A stretch of DNA of 64,000 nt, from contig JAOWBW010000485.1 in NCBI GenBank assembly GCA_026119855.1, positions 1,488,001 to 1,552,000 on the forward strand, read 5' to 3'. Positions 10,129 through 21,347 of this stretch are shown here, piece by piece. A program made the translations under genes and the position numbers. This DNA comes from Campanula takesimana. Lineage: Eukaryota; Streptophyta; Magnoliopsida; Asterales; Campanulaceae. Within the stretch, counting starts at the first letter, position 1; every line of letters begins with the position of its first letter. The notes below the pieces were generated by a model. That model ran no database searches. It was not told the origin of the DNA and saw nothing but the letters and a program-made list of their open reading frames with translations.

Positions 10129-11178
10129 TTAAGGTAGGGTCTGAAATGTATATTTAAGACATTTAAAGTTGGACATAAAATATGCTCCATCATCTCTCTT
10201 AGCAACAAGCTCCCTGTTCTTCATCATTAAACTTGAGCTCCTAAAATTGGAAAAAGAAAATGTCTTGAAGACTTTAGTTTGGTTACTGATCTCAAAACTG
10301 GTGCCGGCGTGAGGTGGGTGGCTTGTTCTCTTTTTTTTTTTTTTTTTTTTTTTGGGGGGTTGGGGGGGGGGGGGGGGGGGGTTCAGGTGATTTCTTATCT
10401 TCGTCTTAATGTGGTCATGGGAAACTACTGAAAAGAGGAAGGAAGAAATGAGATTCAACTGCAGAAGCAGAAAAGGGATGAAGAGCTGACCTGCTCAAGA
10501 TGGAACTGCAGCTGATCAAATCAAGAAACAACGGTTTCATGGAATCTTCCCATATCTGGAATATTGTTGTCTCGGCTAGTTTCATGAAATCTTCTCATAT
10601 CCGGAATATTGTTGTTTCAAAGTCCCGCAACTGCAGTACATGTTTAACACCACTCAAGTAACAGAAAATCATTTGATTACCATTTACAGCCATAAAATCT
10701 TTGAGCTCATAATTTTAAGATTCTTAGAGAACTTCAGTACATATACTTGGTTCTCTAATGTCTGCTTTAATTAGTTCGTTGTTTGGAGGATCCTAATTAG
10801 TCCAGAAGGTGAACACCGTATCATCACACATTAATACTCTCCATAAAAATTGTAAGTAAGCTTAATTGAAGGAAGATAATTACCCCCATGGCTTTTAAGT
10901 CCATCCGGGAAAGCAGAAATATCGCAGTAATAAACTTACGTTCAACCTTCAATATTGAGAAGAACATACTGCACAAGATAAGGCAAAATGAATCAATTCA
11001 AGCAGCCAATTTAAGATGTTCAGATTTTGGCTTGTCCAGATACAAAAAAAAAAAAAAAAAAAAAAATCACTAGGTTACCTTTTACAGCGATAGCATCATC
11101 AAGCACATCTTTCATAGATTCTTGGACTTCTTTTAACATACGTGGTTCCCTTAACATACGTGGTTCCCTTAAGTCTAC
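10129..11178 (-). other. Exon-like segments, possible unrecognised gene
   Basis: The best segment is 11079-11174: on the minus strand it follows a pyrimidine-rich tract ending in TAG, stays open for 32 codons (MLKEVQESMKDVLDDAIAVK) and ends at AAAAG|GTAACC, a usable donor. It includes an in-frame 18-bp duplication encoding LREPRM twice. Weaker pieces lie near 10885-10960, 10590-10640 and 10205-10265 (the last after TTTTCCAATTTTAG). I cannot name the protein or join the pieces with confidence. A 45-bp tandem duplication (10535-10624) and a T-run/G-run (10332-10381) interrupt the region. Confidence 0.25.
10535..10624. repeat. 45-bp tandem duplication
   Basis: Two copies start TTTCATG(G/A)AATCTTC at 10535 and 10580, with a few differences between them. 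Confidence 0.75.
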
Positions 11179-11635
11179 TTCAAGGGGAAAAAAAAACTGA
11201 TTACGACCCACCTAACAAACTCTCCTTGTCAAGCCGTGTCAAAGAACACAAAGCTATATAAAAAAAAATTTGAAAAACAAAAAAAGAGCATTCTTGTGCA
11301 GTTGAGCTTCCCTTCACATCAAATTCATATTGCACTTGAGCCACACTGATTAGGATCAAGCAGGATATATACACAATAATCAAGAGCCAAACCAGGATAT
11401 GAAAATAGAGCCACTGATGCAAGACAAATATAGGAACTTCCACTCCCATAACATTTACTAGAACATTGAACCATGAAAAGGGTATTGGCCATGAAATGTG
11501 TGTTCCTTTTTTTCAATTTCATTCGGCTTTGTTTTTCATAAATCTACATGCTAAACCATAGACTACGTGCGGGCTGTAGCTCAGAGACACAAATCAGACG
11601 ACTCCACTTCTCCCTCCCATGGTTCTGAGGCCACG

Positions 11636-14600
11636 CTATTCAAATTTCTTTATCATGGACAAGTCATTCAACATATTCTCGATCTTTTCATTTTCATGGC
11701 CACGTCCTCTAGACTGCGAAGTAAAGCAAAATATTCCATCAATTGAAAGTGATCAAAATACACAATAATCAACAGGCAACAAAGCACGAGATCCCATCAG
11801 TTGAAAGTGATCAAAATACACAAGAATCAACAAGATGACCCTCTATTTGAAGAAACATGTAAACTTGTGATTACTCCAGCCCAAATTGCCGCTCTTATTA
11901 GATATTCGCCCAACAAAAAAGACTTTTCAGCCATTCTTAATTGAGCAATGAATGCTCTCAAGTTTTCACGTTATTGTACTGCTAGGCATAGTTATTAAAG
12001 GCCCTAGGGGCACCAAGGAACAAAAGGTGTGCCCGGAGCCTAGGCGCAAGGCGGGCGCGAGCCCGGGTGACGATGCCCACAAAAATGCCTTAAAATACTA
12101 AAAGTATAGTATACATTATGCAACATCAAGATAAGCAATAAATCAAATGCAAGTAGTAAATCAAACATACGTTACAAGTCATAAAAGAAACAAACATAAA
12201 TAGATGTTCAAACAAGCATAAAAAGAAGTTCAAACCATAGTTACCGGGAACTCCCAACCTCCTCTCGTCCCACGTCCCGGGAACACGCGTCCCGGGTTCA
12301 CCAGGGAACTCGACCCAAGGTACTCAAACAATCGTAACGGAAAATAAACGGTCAACAACTTAGAATCTTGTCTGCATTTACAATCTTTTATGGTTATCCA
12401 CCTTTATATTATAGTCTTTTATCTCCCTAACAATATATCTATACGTAAGTGTGTGTGTATATATGTTAATATATTCAACTTAGTGATATGTTTCCAATAA
12501 AGAGCGTACCACGTTCCCAATTGATCCTACCCCCAGCGTACCCAAAATTTACTAAGTCACGTTCCTCGTTCACGTACCCGTCCCGCGTCCCGAAACGTCC
12601 CACGTTCCTGGTAACTATGGTTCAAACAGAAGGACTCTAAGTCTAAATCCTATAAAATGATAAGCAGTTGTTAGTTTGAAGGAGTTCCTGGTGATTGCTA
12701 CTCTTATACAAAGTTATGGTGCATGTACATGAGAGAGTCATGGGAGAGGAAGAGTAATAGTCACGCATTAGGTTTTAATTACAATTTAATTGATGGTCAA
12801 TTGTTGTGCCCGGAGCTAGGCGCACCCAGGCTCCAAAACTGAGCCTCTTTGTGCCCGGAGCTTAGGCGCGCGCCTAGACGCACCTTTAATAACTATGCTG
12901 CTAGGGCAGTGCATAGTTATCAAAAGCCCGCCTAGGCGCGCGCCTAGGCTCTGGGCACACCTTTTGCGCCTTGGTGCGCCTTGGGCCTTTAATAACTATG
13001 GGACACACCACACCATATCTATCAAAAGCGCGCCTAGGCTCCGGGCACACCTTTTACGCCTTGGTGTGGCTTGGGCCTTTAATAACTATGGGGCAGTGAA
13101 AGAGTCAAGTTTTGCATGTTCAAACTAGAGCTCGTATAAGTATTGTCGAGTTTGAGTACATCAGACTTGGTTGTCCGAACTCGAGCCGAATCAAGTTTCA
13201 TACTGTTCGCGAGCAGCTTGAGTCGTTATCAAATTCGAGTCATAACGAGTCGAGCTCGAGCTTGGATTTCTTTTTCCCCCGAAAATACTGCCTTGAGCCG
13301 AGTTCGTGCTCGAATTTTTCCAAAACGAGCTCGAGTAGCGAAAACTATATCATAGTATTATGTGAAAATAGTCGGTCAAGATTTTACTAATAAGGAAAAG
13401 TGGTATTTTTAAACCCTCTCAACCGCGCTCTGCTCCGCTCTCTCTGGGATTTCGCAGTTCGTTAAAGATGGGAGGAAAAATTGATATTGTGCTTTAAGGA
13501 GTGAAGATCTGGAGCAGATGCTCTGGGCAACTCAGGTTAATTCTGTTCATCTGTTCATTAACAGGGAGGAGGACTGATAAAAGAGGTCAGAATCAATATG
13601 ATGTTTTGTAATGTCCCGGGCAGGCTAAAAAAGTGTTATGGAGGTGTCTTATTAACCATATCAACTGGTAAGAGTGATGTTCTATGCCAACAAGGGTTGC
13701 GTCATGATTCCCTATTCAAACCATAATCGTTCTACTACTATATGGTTTCTTGAGTGCCCATGCAAGCATGTGTTATTGACTGCCGATGTAGGGGGAAAAA
13801 AAAAAACATAATAGCATATAGAAATAAATGTAAAATTTGAATTTACATCTTAATTTACATTTGGCTGGTGTACAATGAATTGAGAACACAAGTATTTTTT
13901 GAATTATTCAATTTTGTGCCTACATGTTTTATACGTGTAATAAATGTTTATTTGCTAACAAATTGCAAGATATATAGATGAAGTTTAGTCACAAACTCAA
14001 AAAAGCACGAGTTCATAACGACCTTATTGAATCGAGTTTGAGTCGATCAAATGAAGAAAAATTTGACCTTTTAACGGCTTTATCGAGTCAAGCTCGCGAA
14101 CAACGAAATTTTGGATTATTAACGAGCTTATCGAGTTGGGCTCAAAACGAGGCGATCGCGAACGAGACTCATCGACCAAACGAGGTGAACATGGTTGACT
14201 CGATAACAAAAAGAGCTTTTCTCAAGCTCGACTAGGACTCCTTGAGTTAGTTTTTTCGAGTCGAGTCGAACACCTCGTATTGTTTAAAGCCCTGTGCACT
14301 ACTGGTGAACATTGAGACATAATGGATAGAGTAACCTGACAGAAAAGGACACTCATTTTGGTAATATCAAAAAAGACATCCAAAACGGGATGGAGTCTGT
14401 AATAAAAAAAAAAGTTTCTAGCATGGGCCCACCAGGAATAAGCCCAGATAGAGCTATAGAAAATACAAAGATAAAAAGCAACCCCTATTACGTAAAGTGT
14501 AAATACATAAATCAACATCTTAGTTGCCTCCTATTAAGAAAAAAAAATCTTGACTTCCTATTTGATAAGACTAGGCAAAAATACATTTAAAACCCCCATC

Positions 14601-17600
14601 AGTAAAAGGTCAAAATTCTTGACTTCCTATTTGATAAGAGTAGGCAAAAATACATTTAAGAAAAAATATCCCACTTTGCCCCCTAGCTTCCAACGGGATT
14701 TAAAATTTTAACGAAAATGGGCATGTGCATGTCACGCAAGGGGTATTTTGGGAGATTTAGTTTCCTTTATTTTAATTCTCTCACTCTTCTCATGTACAAT
14801 AAATTATGAACAATACTAAATATTATTTATTGCATCAAAAATAGAAACAATTTTAATACCAACATAGACCACTAAAATTTTTTTTTAAATAAAACATACT
14901 CCCTCCGTCCCACCACAAGAGAGACCAACTTGTGAGGCACACTAATTAAGAAAAAGGTAGTATATGTGTGGTAGAAAATGAAGAGAGAGAATAAGTGGGG
15001 TAAATAGTAGTGTTGGTTGAATAAATTGAGTGGTGGATAATGAAGAGAGAGAATGAGTGGGGTTAAATAGTGGGGTTGGTTGAATATAAATAAATATATT
15101 AAAACATTTCCATTTTAGGCAGTCTCACTTGTGGTGGGGTGGACTGAAAAGGAAATTAGTCTCACTTGTGGTGGGGCGGAGGGAGTAGTTATTTAAAAAA
15201 TACCAATAAAAATAAAACAAATTAAAATTCTGATGTCGAAGATATGTTAAATAGCTCTAAACATTTCGTATCCCATAACCCTCAACCAACCCTACCATCT
15301 CTCTCTAGGTTTCGATAATCTTTACCCCCATTCCGACCAACCATCTTCTTCTTCTAGTATCCGCTATCCTCCCAACACACCATCCCCTACCTCTTTCTTC
15401 TTCTTGAATCTGTTTCGTTCCCTCTCTTCTTCATCTTGGATCCCCTACCCCCCATCTCTCTTTTTTCTTCTTCCTAACTTCGCTTAGCTCCTCTACTCTC
15501 CTCTCCCCGTCCCTCCTCCTCTCTCCTTCTAGCAATACAATTACATCTAAAATTTTGCCCGCCTCCGGATCATGGTTTGATTTGGGTTTGTGCATTAAAC
15601 TACAAGATTACACCTTAATGCATGTATCACTCACTTAATAAGATTGATATTGATGGATGAAACAGTGAAACACAATGATAAGTTATTGAACAGCACGGCT
15701 GTGCATCACAATTTTCAAATAAGATCATAAATTTTTCCATTAAACCTTAAAAGTTTAAATCTCTGTCCTCTTTTACACTAGATTGAAAAAAATGTAAATG
15801 TCAGAAATCAGGTTTCAAGAAATACAATATTCGGAACCAATCTGCAAATGAGTGCAAGTATTAAGGCAACAGAGATGCAATTGACCCTAAATTTTTCTAA
15901 CTAGCTAACTCAAGAATTAAAGCAAAAATCATTAAATGAATGCAACATCAAGATTTGTTATAATTTAGAAAACTGGTAACACTGCAGAATTGCACCCTGT
16001 GAAATTTTGAGTATTTCCCTTCACAAAAGATACTCACATGTTTATGAAGAAATACCAAAAATTAATTCATCAAAAATCAAACACAAATATTACAAGGGTG
16101 TTGTTATACACACCCGTAAAAATGGTGAATACACCCGTAAGGATAAGCCCACCCCTCAAAATTAAAACAAATTCAACAATCTTCCTGTTATACCCTTGAT
16201 ACACCCGTATTCAAACACCCAAATTTATCTTCTTCTCCAACTTTCCGGCCACCCCCATTATTTCCGGTCACCCACCTCCATTATTTCCGGCCAACTTCAT
16301 CTTCTTCTCCGATTTCTTCTTCATCGTCATGACAACTTCCGGCAATCTCCAGCCACTAACTTCCGGCAATCTCCATAAGTTCCGGCGACCTCCATATTTT
16401 CCGGCCATTCACCTCTAATTTCAGGCCAAGTTCATCTTCTTCGCCAAACTTCTCCTTCTCCATAATTTTTGAACATCCATTATCCTCTTCCTCGAAACAA
16501 AATTCCCGTCATCATAAGAGACCCTACCCCATAAGAGAGACGTAGGCATAGTTGCGAAAGGCTAGCGCCTTCCTCGCCCGCCTCGCCATTTTGGCGCCTT
16601 TAGGGGTCGACCGCCTTTTGGTTTTATGGCGGGCTGTTGTGCGCGTTTCTTGGTTATGGCAAGAGGCATGAGGCATCCGCCTTTGTCAAAAGACATACTA
16701 GGCGTAGGTGTAATGGTAAACTGGGTCATTTTTTGTAATTTTGATTTTAAAATTTTAACTTAAAATGTTTTGTTTTAGAAAAACATAGGGTAAAGATAGC
16801 TTGTGGTTTGCGAAAGAACAAAAAAAAGCCCTACTTTATCTTGTGTGATTGAAAGAAAATAAGGTGGATAAACTACGAATTAGAACGGCGACAAAGTGAC
16901 AAAAACATTACCCATAGCTCGCTTTATTCTAATATTTAAATGGAGGTTTGCAGTTTTTATTATGTTTACTAATTTACTTCGTTATTTGTTCTACTTTGGG
17001 TCTCCTTTTGTTATTTGAAGTTTTAATCATTTCTTATATTCATCTCCAAGTATGGAATTATATGTTTGAAAATATATATTAGCTTAATTTCATATATTAT
17101 CTCTTTTGTAACATGCTTTGAAATTTATTTTCGAGCTTTTAAAAGACTACTTGTTTACTAATTTGAACATCAAATGTGTCTTTTGCCTTGCAAGATTATT
17201 TTTTTGGGTTTTAGTTGTGTTAATTTGCTATTACGTGTGGAATCGTGACGTTTTGTAATGCAAAATTCATGTTCTTAACATATTTAAGCTTTGTTTAATA
17301 TATGTTACATATATATTATTATACTATTTTTTTATGTTCTATTTTACCGCCTTGCTCGCCTTTCGGCCGCCTTTCAACCGCCTCGCCTTTCGCCTTTTCT
17401 GGGAACCTCTCGCCCGCCTCTCGACTTTCGCCTTTAACAACTATGGACGTAGGTAATAGAAGATGTGGCTGAGCTTCTTGCAACCAAGTCCATCCTCATT
17501 GATGCAAGCGGGATCTTTCCAGAAAGCTAAGGTAACTTGGTCACCGGAAAAACTTTCTTCATTTTTGTGCTTCAGATCTGGGTTTAGGAGGGGGTTAGGG

Positions 17601-18098
17601 AGCCGGATGAAGAGAGATGCAGGTGAGAGAGCTTTGAAGTGTAAATGATGGAGGAATTTGGAAGAGTTAGAGGCGGAAGGGTGGTGGGGAGGAAGAAGCA
17701 AACTACTGCCATGAGAGGAAACACGATGGAGGAGAAGCTTTTAACTTTGTGCTTCAAATCTGATCTGGGTTTAGGGAAGGAGGATATGAGGGTGTATGCA
17801 ATTGATAAAGGTTAATATAGACAATTCAATCAATGTCATTTTTGTAAGAAACATGATTACGGGTTTATTCATCATTTTTACAGGTGTGTATAACAACACC
17901 CATATTACAACCCTTACTGTAAATCGTCAAGAAGCAACCCAAATAATCTAACTCTAGGATAAAGGATTGGGAAAACGTGCACGAGGTACATGTTATGTAA
18001 TTCCAAACAGAGACATAGATAAGGAATTACCATCACCATTCTTGATCTCAGCAGCATTCTCTTCCTCTTCTCCACACATGGAAAGAGCTACCAATAAC
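11636..18098 (-). CDS. Candidate split host gene with MITE-filled introns
   Basis: Three minus-strand pieces look like exons. 18031-18098 follows a pyrimidine tract ending CATTCAG, contains ATG at 18079 (MCGEEEENAAEIKNGD) and ends at GATG|GTAATT. 14336-14396 follows TTTTTTATTACAG, reads LHPVLDVFFDITKMSVLFCQ and ends at CAG|GTTACT. 11636-11713 follows TACTTCGCAG, opens SRGRGHENEKIENMLNDLSM and ends in TAG. The second and third join in phase 0; the first and second need at least one exon I did not find. Upstream, 18290-18480 could be a 5' leader exon ending at GTCG|GTAATAG. The introns would hold a MULE, a Stowaway and hAT insertions. I do not recognise the product. Confidence 0.28.
11987..12897. 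mobile_element. Non-autonomous hAT element
   Basis: The ends CATAGTTATTAAAGG and CCTTTAATAACTATG are inverted repeats, and the 8-bp duplication CTGCTAGG flanks it at 11979-11986 and 12898-12905. Subterminal DNA is rich in CCTAGGCGCGC words. The core is AT-rich with no transposase. A second hAT (12236-12619) sits inside it, so the element was about 519 bp before that event. Confidence 0.92.
12236..12619. mobile_element. Nested non-autonomous hAT element
   Basis: The ends CATAGTTACCGGGAAC and GTTCCTGGTAACTATG are inverted, and the perfect 8-bp duplication GTTCAAAC is at 12228-12235 and 12620-12627. Both subterminal regions carry CGTCCC/GGGACG-type words. It is 384 bp with no coding sequence, and younger than the hAT it interrupts. 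Confidence 0.92.
12912..13090. mobile_element. 179-bp hAT MITE with internal duplication
   Basis: The ends CATAGTTATCAAAAG and CCTTTAATAACTATG are flanked by the perfect 8-bp duplication GGGCAGTG at 12904-12911 and 13091-13098. The element consists of two similar units of about 89 bp, each with CCTAGGCTC(T/C)GGGCACACC and ending AATAACTATG. It abuts the 911-bp hAT: their duplications overlap by two bases (12904-12905). Confidence 0.9.
13105..14272. mobile_element. Possible hAT-like element rich in GAGCTCG words
   Basis: Both ends (13118-13340 and 13980-14272) are dense in CGAG/CTCG words in opposite sense, and the outermost parts read TGTTCAAACTAGAGCTCG and, inverted, TGTTCGACTCGACTCG. This matches a common plant MITE style, but I found no flanking duplication. 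The core (13380-13975) has a different composition and includes a plus-strand piece, SEDLEQMLWATQ followed by CAG|GTTAAT, that could be captured exon sequence. Confidence 0.35.
14548..14659. repeat. Direct repeat, 69-bp period
   Basis: Two 43-bp copies starting TCTTGACTTCCTATTTGATA lie at 14548 and 14617, separated by 26 bp. Confidence 0.8.
14899..15185. mobile_element. Stowaway MITE (Tc1/mariner)
   Basis: The ends CTCCCTCCGTCCCACCACAA and, inverted, CTCCCTCCGCCCCACCACAA have TA at 14897-14898 and 15186-15187. Internally a block of about 75 bp containing AATGAAGAGAGAGAATGAGTG is duplicated. Confidence 0.92.
15188..16086. other. Intergenic or intronic DNA, no supported gene
   Basis: A pyrimidine-rich block (15260-15540) is followed by AT-rich DNA. 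If the candidate split gene is real, this is intron and may hide the missing exon. TTTGCAG-type acceptors occur on the minus strand near 15855, but none opens a frame ending in a clear donor. Confidence 0.4.
16096..17901. mobile_element. Non-autonomous MULE containing a hAT
   Basis: Inverted ends of about 45 bp start GGGTGTTGTTATACACACC. The 9-bp duplication ATATTACAA flanks it at 16087-16095 and 17902-17910. The left interior has repeated TTCCGGCnA words. A hAT at 16547-17445 is nested, leaving about 900 bp of MULE. No transposase is seen. Confidence 0.88.
16547..17445. mobile_element. Non-autonomous hAT nested in the MULE
   Basis: The ends CATAGTTGCGAAAGGC and GCCTTTAACAACTATG are flanked by the perfect 8-bp duplication GACGTAGG at 16539-16546 and 17446-17453. 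Subterminal DNA is rich in CGCCTCGCC words; the core is AT-rich with no transposase. Confidence 0.92.
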
Positions 18099-18528
18099 CT
18101 GAATGGGTAAACGAAGAAGTAAGACATAGTAAAAAGAATTGATTTATGATCAATTTGGGAGATTCGGACTGGTTTGGTTCAATTGAACGTATGATTTTCC
18201 GTTTTGGCTCAGTTCAGACATAATTTAAACCTAGATTATTCAACTTCATTAATTTTAAGTATTAACCCTAAATTTATTTACGGCAGAGAACAGGGGCGGA
18301 AGAACGGATCGACAGAAGGAGAGAGGGGTCTATTACCGACGAGAACAAGCGGAAGTGACAACATGTCGAGGGGAATTGTTGCTGGTGGCGGTATTGACGC
18401 CGATGGATGTTTCAGACGGTGATCCGGTTCAGTTTTCGATCAAGCTGCTTGAGACTTGAGAGTGATGACAGAGATCCGAATCAATATCCAGATTATTTTT
18501 TTCTCATTTACTCCCTCTGTCCTGAATA
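17911..18528. other. Short non-element island between transposons
   Basis: This contains the putative first coding exon (18031-18098) and a GC-richer stretch (18280-18480) that could be its 5' leader. The plus-strand 72-codon frame at 18204-18422 overlaps that stretch and has no motif. A lone Stowaway-type end (CTCCCTCTGTCC) starts at 18511. Confidence 0.4.
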
Positions 18529-18536
18529 ATATCCGT

Positions 18537-19595
18537 TAGGGCATCTCAATGGACACTATAATTGACTCTAAAACACCAAATTCACCACTATTCACCCCTC
18601 CAATGTACACCATATTTTACACCAAATTTGGTGTAAATGAATAGTGTTACACCAAATTTGGTGTAACACTATTCATTACACCAAATTTGGTGTGAATGTT
18701 TCACTTGTCACATTTAGTCCCTCTAAGTTCTAAAAATTCACACATTGTAAATTATGTTAATTAACTTATATGTTAATAAATTATATAATAAATTTTACTT
18801 AATTATAAAAGTACAATGCATAAAAATAATTATAAAAACATACTATTATATCATCTCAATTAAAAGAGAGGGATTTATATGTAAAATCATAGACTTCAAG
18901 TATTGTTTGTGTAACAATGAGTGTTAGTGGAAAAATGAGGTAGATAGAGAATATTCCTTTTTAGTGTGAAAAATAGTGTGATACATTGGAGTAGTTTTTT
19001 TTTAGTGTAACATTTGGTGTAAAACCTACACCAAATTTGGTGCTCTCCATTGGAGATGCTCTTAGGGGTGAGAAAAAAAAACGGAAAAAAACCCAATAAA
19101 ACCGAAAAAATCGGACCTAAAAACCGATCCAATAAGCTATTGGTTAGGACCGGTTTTTAAAAATTAGAAAACCGAAATTAGTGGTTCGGTTTAGGTTTCC
19201 AGCTTGTTAGAACCGATAAGAAACCGAACCGAACCGATAACCTAAAACTATGTCGTTTTATTCCTAGCTTATTATTTGAATTAATAGTTGTAAACTTTAA
19301 TTTGTAGTTTTTGGCCCAATTCATACTTCAACCAAAAAATGTGCCTTATTTGACCTTATTATTTATTATGTGCAAATTGGGCCTCATTTGAATGTAGCCC
19401 ATTAAGGCGGCCCAACAAACCCACAACCCAACAGTCCATTCTATTGGTTTGACACCGCACCAAACCGATATCACACCGAAACCGAACCATTAAGAAACCG
19501 AAGCTTAATGGTTTTGAATTACATAAACCGATAACTATTGGTTTGGTGTCGGTTTTGGCCTAAAACCGAACCAAAGCGACCCGTGCACACCCCTA
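18537..19595. mobile_element. hAT element interrupted by a Tourist MITE
   Basis: With the nested Tourist element removed, the left end reads TAGGGGTG and the right end CACCCCTA. The perfect 8-bp duplication ATATCCGT is at 18529-18536 and 19596-19603. The interior repeats AACCGA and CCGATAAC words in both orientations. No transposase is seen. Confidence 0.82.
18539..19061. mobile_element. Tourist-like MITE (PIF/Harbinger)
   Basis: The ends GGGCATCTCAATGGA and, inverted, GAGCATCTCCAATGGA are flanked by the 3-bp duplication TTA at 18536-18538 and 19062-19064. It inserted two bases inside the left end of a hAT. The 16-bp perfect palindrome ACACCAAATTTGGTGT occurs three times at 18633-18694, with a partial copy near the right end at about 19028. 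Confidence 0.85.
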
Positions 19596-19639
19596 ATATC
19601 CGTATTCAAAAAACTTTATTTCAAAAATATTTTTTTTTA

Positions 19640-21070
19640 TTGAGTGAGACTTGTGAAAATCGTGTTTTTCAGTAAATGAAAAACGTGTTTTTCAAAGACG
19701 CTTGGCATTATTATTCGAAACAAGGGTGGCATTTTCGTAAATACTGGTAACCATAGTAAATGCCCAGTGTTAGTATTACAAAAAGCCAGTGATTTTATAC
19801 TGGCATTTATAAAACATGAAACTGACACTTTTCTTAATTGTTAGTGGTAATGTTAAAAGTTGCCAGTGATTACAGTGGCACTTTTTAACGTTGATACTGG
19901 CACTTATTAATAGTGTTAATAATTGCCAGCCATTATACTGGCACTTTTTAACATTGATACTGGCACTTATTAAAAACTACCAGTGGTAGTGTTAATAAGC
20001 AGTGTTCTAAAAATTGGCCTAGGCGCTAGGCGGCTGTCTTCCGCCGAGATTTGCCTCAAATCGGCGACATTAGGCGTTAATTGGCTAGGCGGGGCTAGGC
20101 GGCGACTAGGCGGGGCTAGGCGGCGACTAGGCGGTGCTAGGCGGTCCCGGCGGCTTGGCGGTTCAGGCGGATTAGGCGCCGTCTAGGAAGATTAGGCGCC
20201 TTCTAAGCAGATTAGGCGCCTTCTAGGTGGATTTGTGCGCCGAACCCTCCAGGCGAAATCCGTCCTCAGTTGTCGACGGCGAAGACTCAGTTGTCGACGG
20301 CGAAGAAGAAGCAGTCGGCATCTACAAAATCGTCGGATTTCGAAGGTGTAGAGGGAATCGATTTGTCCGGTGAAGAGAAATAGAGAGAGACGAGAAAGAG
20401 AAAAGAAAAATATAGAGAGAGAACAGAGAAAAGATAGAGATAGAAAGCGACGAGAAAGAGAGATGAGCGTAAAGAGATGGAGAGTGGAGACGGCGCTGAG
20501 CAAAATGAGAGATAAAAGAGATAAACTGAGAGAAAGAATAGGGTTAAGTTTCTCCATAAAATGGGATGTGCCATTTGAATGTAAAAATAAAGTTAATGGG
20601 CCCAATAAAATGGGTTGGATAGATGGGTTTAACTTTGTATAATTGTAGTAATGTTTTACCAATATTTTAAAATACTCTTACTTATTATGATTTTTTTTAT
20701 TTTAGTTACTAAATTATTAAATTTTAACAAATAAAAAAATATGTGGCACTATTTATTTTTGGATAAATACACATATATATTTATAGATTTAAGAAAAAAT
20801 AAATAAAATGTGCTAAACTCTCGGCCCCGCCTAGGCCCCGAGGCGCTAGGCCCGGCTTCGCCGCCTTGGCCCCGCCTAGCGCTTTTTAGAACACTGTTAA
20901 TAAGTGACAGTGTACATGTGCTGGCACTTTTTTACACTACCACTAGAACTTACGATCAGCTCTAAACAACTTCCCGTTAATTACAAAAATGCCACCGCGC
21001 CAAACATAAAAAACGTTTTACACAACCTTAAGGAAAAACACGTTTTTTCCCAGATTTTCTCTTTTTTATT
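19640..21070. mobile_element. Degenerate element with GCCAGTG subterminal repeats
   Basis: The left part (19700-19990) has at least six variants of (T)ACTGGCACTTnTTAA and GCCAGTG. The right part (20905-20990) holds matching inverted words (GTGGCATTTT(C/T)GTAA inverted on the two sides). The outermost AAAACGTGTTTTTC words are also inverted. CACTA-type subterminal arrays look like this, but I found no CACTA terminus or duplication. A hAT sits inside at 20000-20896. Confidence 0.35.
20000..20896. mobile_element. Non-autonomous hAT element
   Basis: The inverted ends CAGTGTTCTAAAAA are flanked by the perfect 8-bp duplication TTAATAAG at 19992-19999 and 20897-20904. The left subterminal zone (20025-20230) is a run of GCTAGGCGG and ATTAGGCGCC words; the right end has CGCCTAGGCCCC words. 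The open frames of 90-156 codons at 20192-20662 come from repetitive DNA and resemble no transposase. Confidence 0.9.
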
Positions 21071-21112
21071 AAATTTTTTTCACTAGCTTTTTTATATTTA
21101 CAAAATTAAATA

Positions 21113-21287
21113 CTCCCTCTGGCCTCGAAATTTTTTTCACCAGTCTCTTTATACGTGCAAAACTAAATATTTGGAAAAGAGATTACAAAATTATATATGA
21201 ATCATTGCCACCAAATTGTACAAAGAGTTGAGATTTTCAGATGTCCCTTAAAATAAAATTTAGACACTCATTTAGGGACAGATATAG
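21113..21287. mobile_element. Stowaway MITE, internally deleted copy
   Basis: It starts CTCCCTCTGGCCTCG and ends GACACTCATTTAGGGACAG-like, with TA at 21111-21112 and 21288-21289. Its body matches that of the MITE at 24332-24578 (CACC(A/G)GTCTCTTTATAC, TTACAA(A/G)ATTATATATGAAT) but lacks about 75 bp near the left end. A partial second copy of the body follows at 21290-21345. Confidence 0.75.
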
Positions 21288-21347
21288 TATTTAAAAAGAG
21301 AGGATAACAAGATTATATATGATTTTGTCACTAAATTGTATAAATAA

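Noticed and set aside
20192..20662. 156-codon minus frame in a hAT
   Set aside because: Serine/leucine-rich translation of purine-rich repetitive DNA with no transposase motif.
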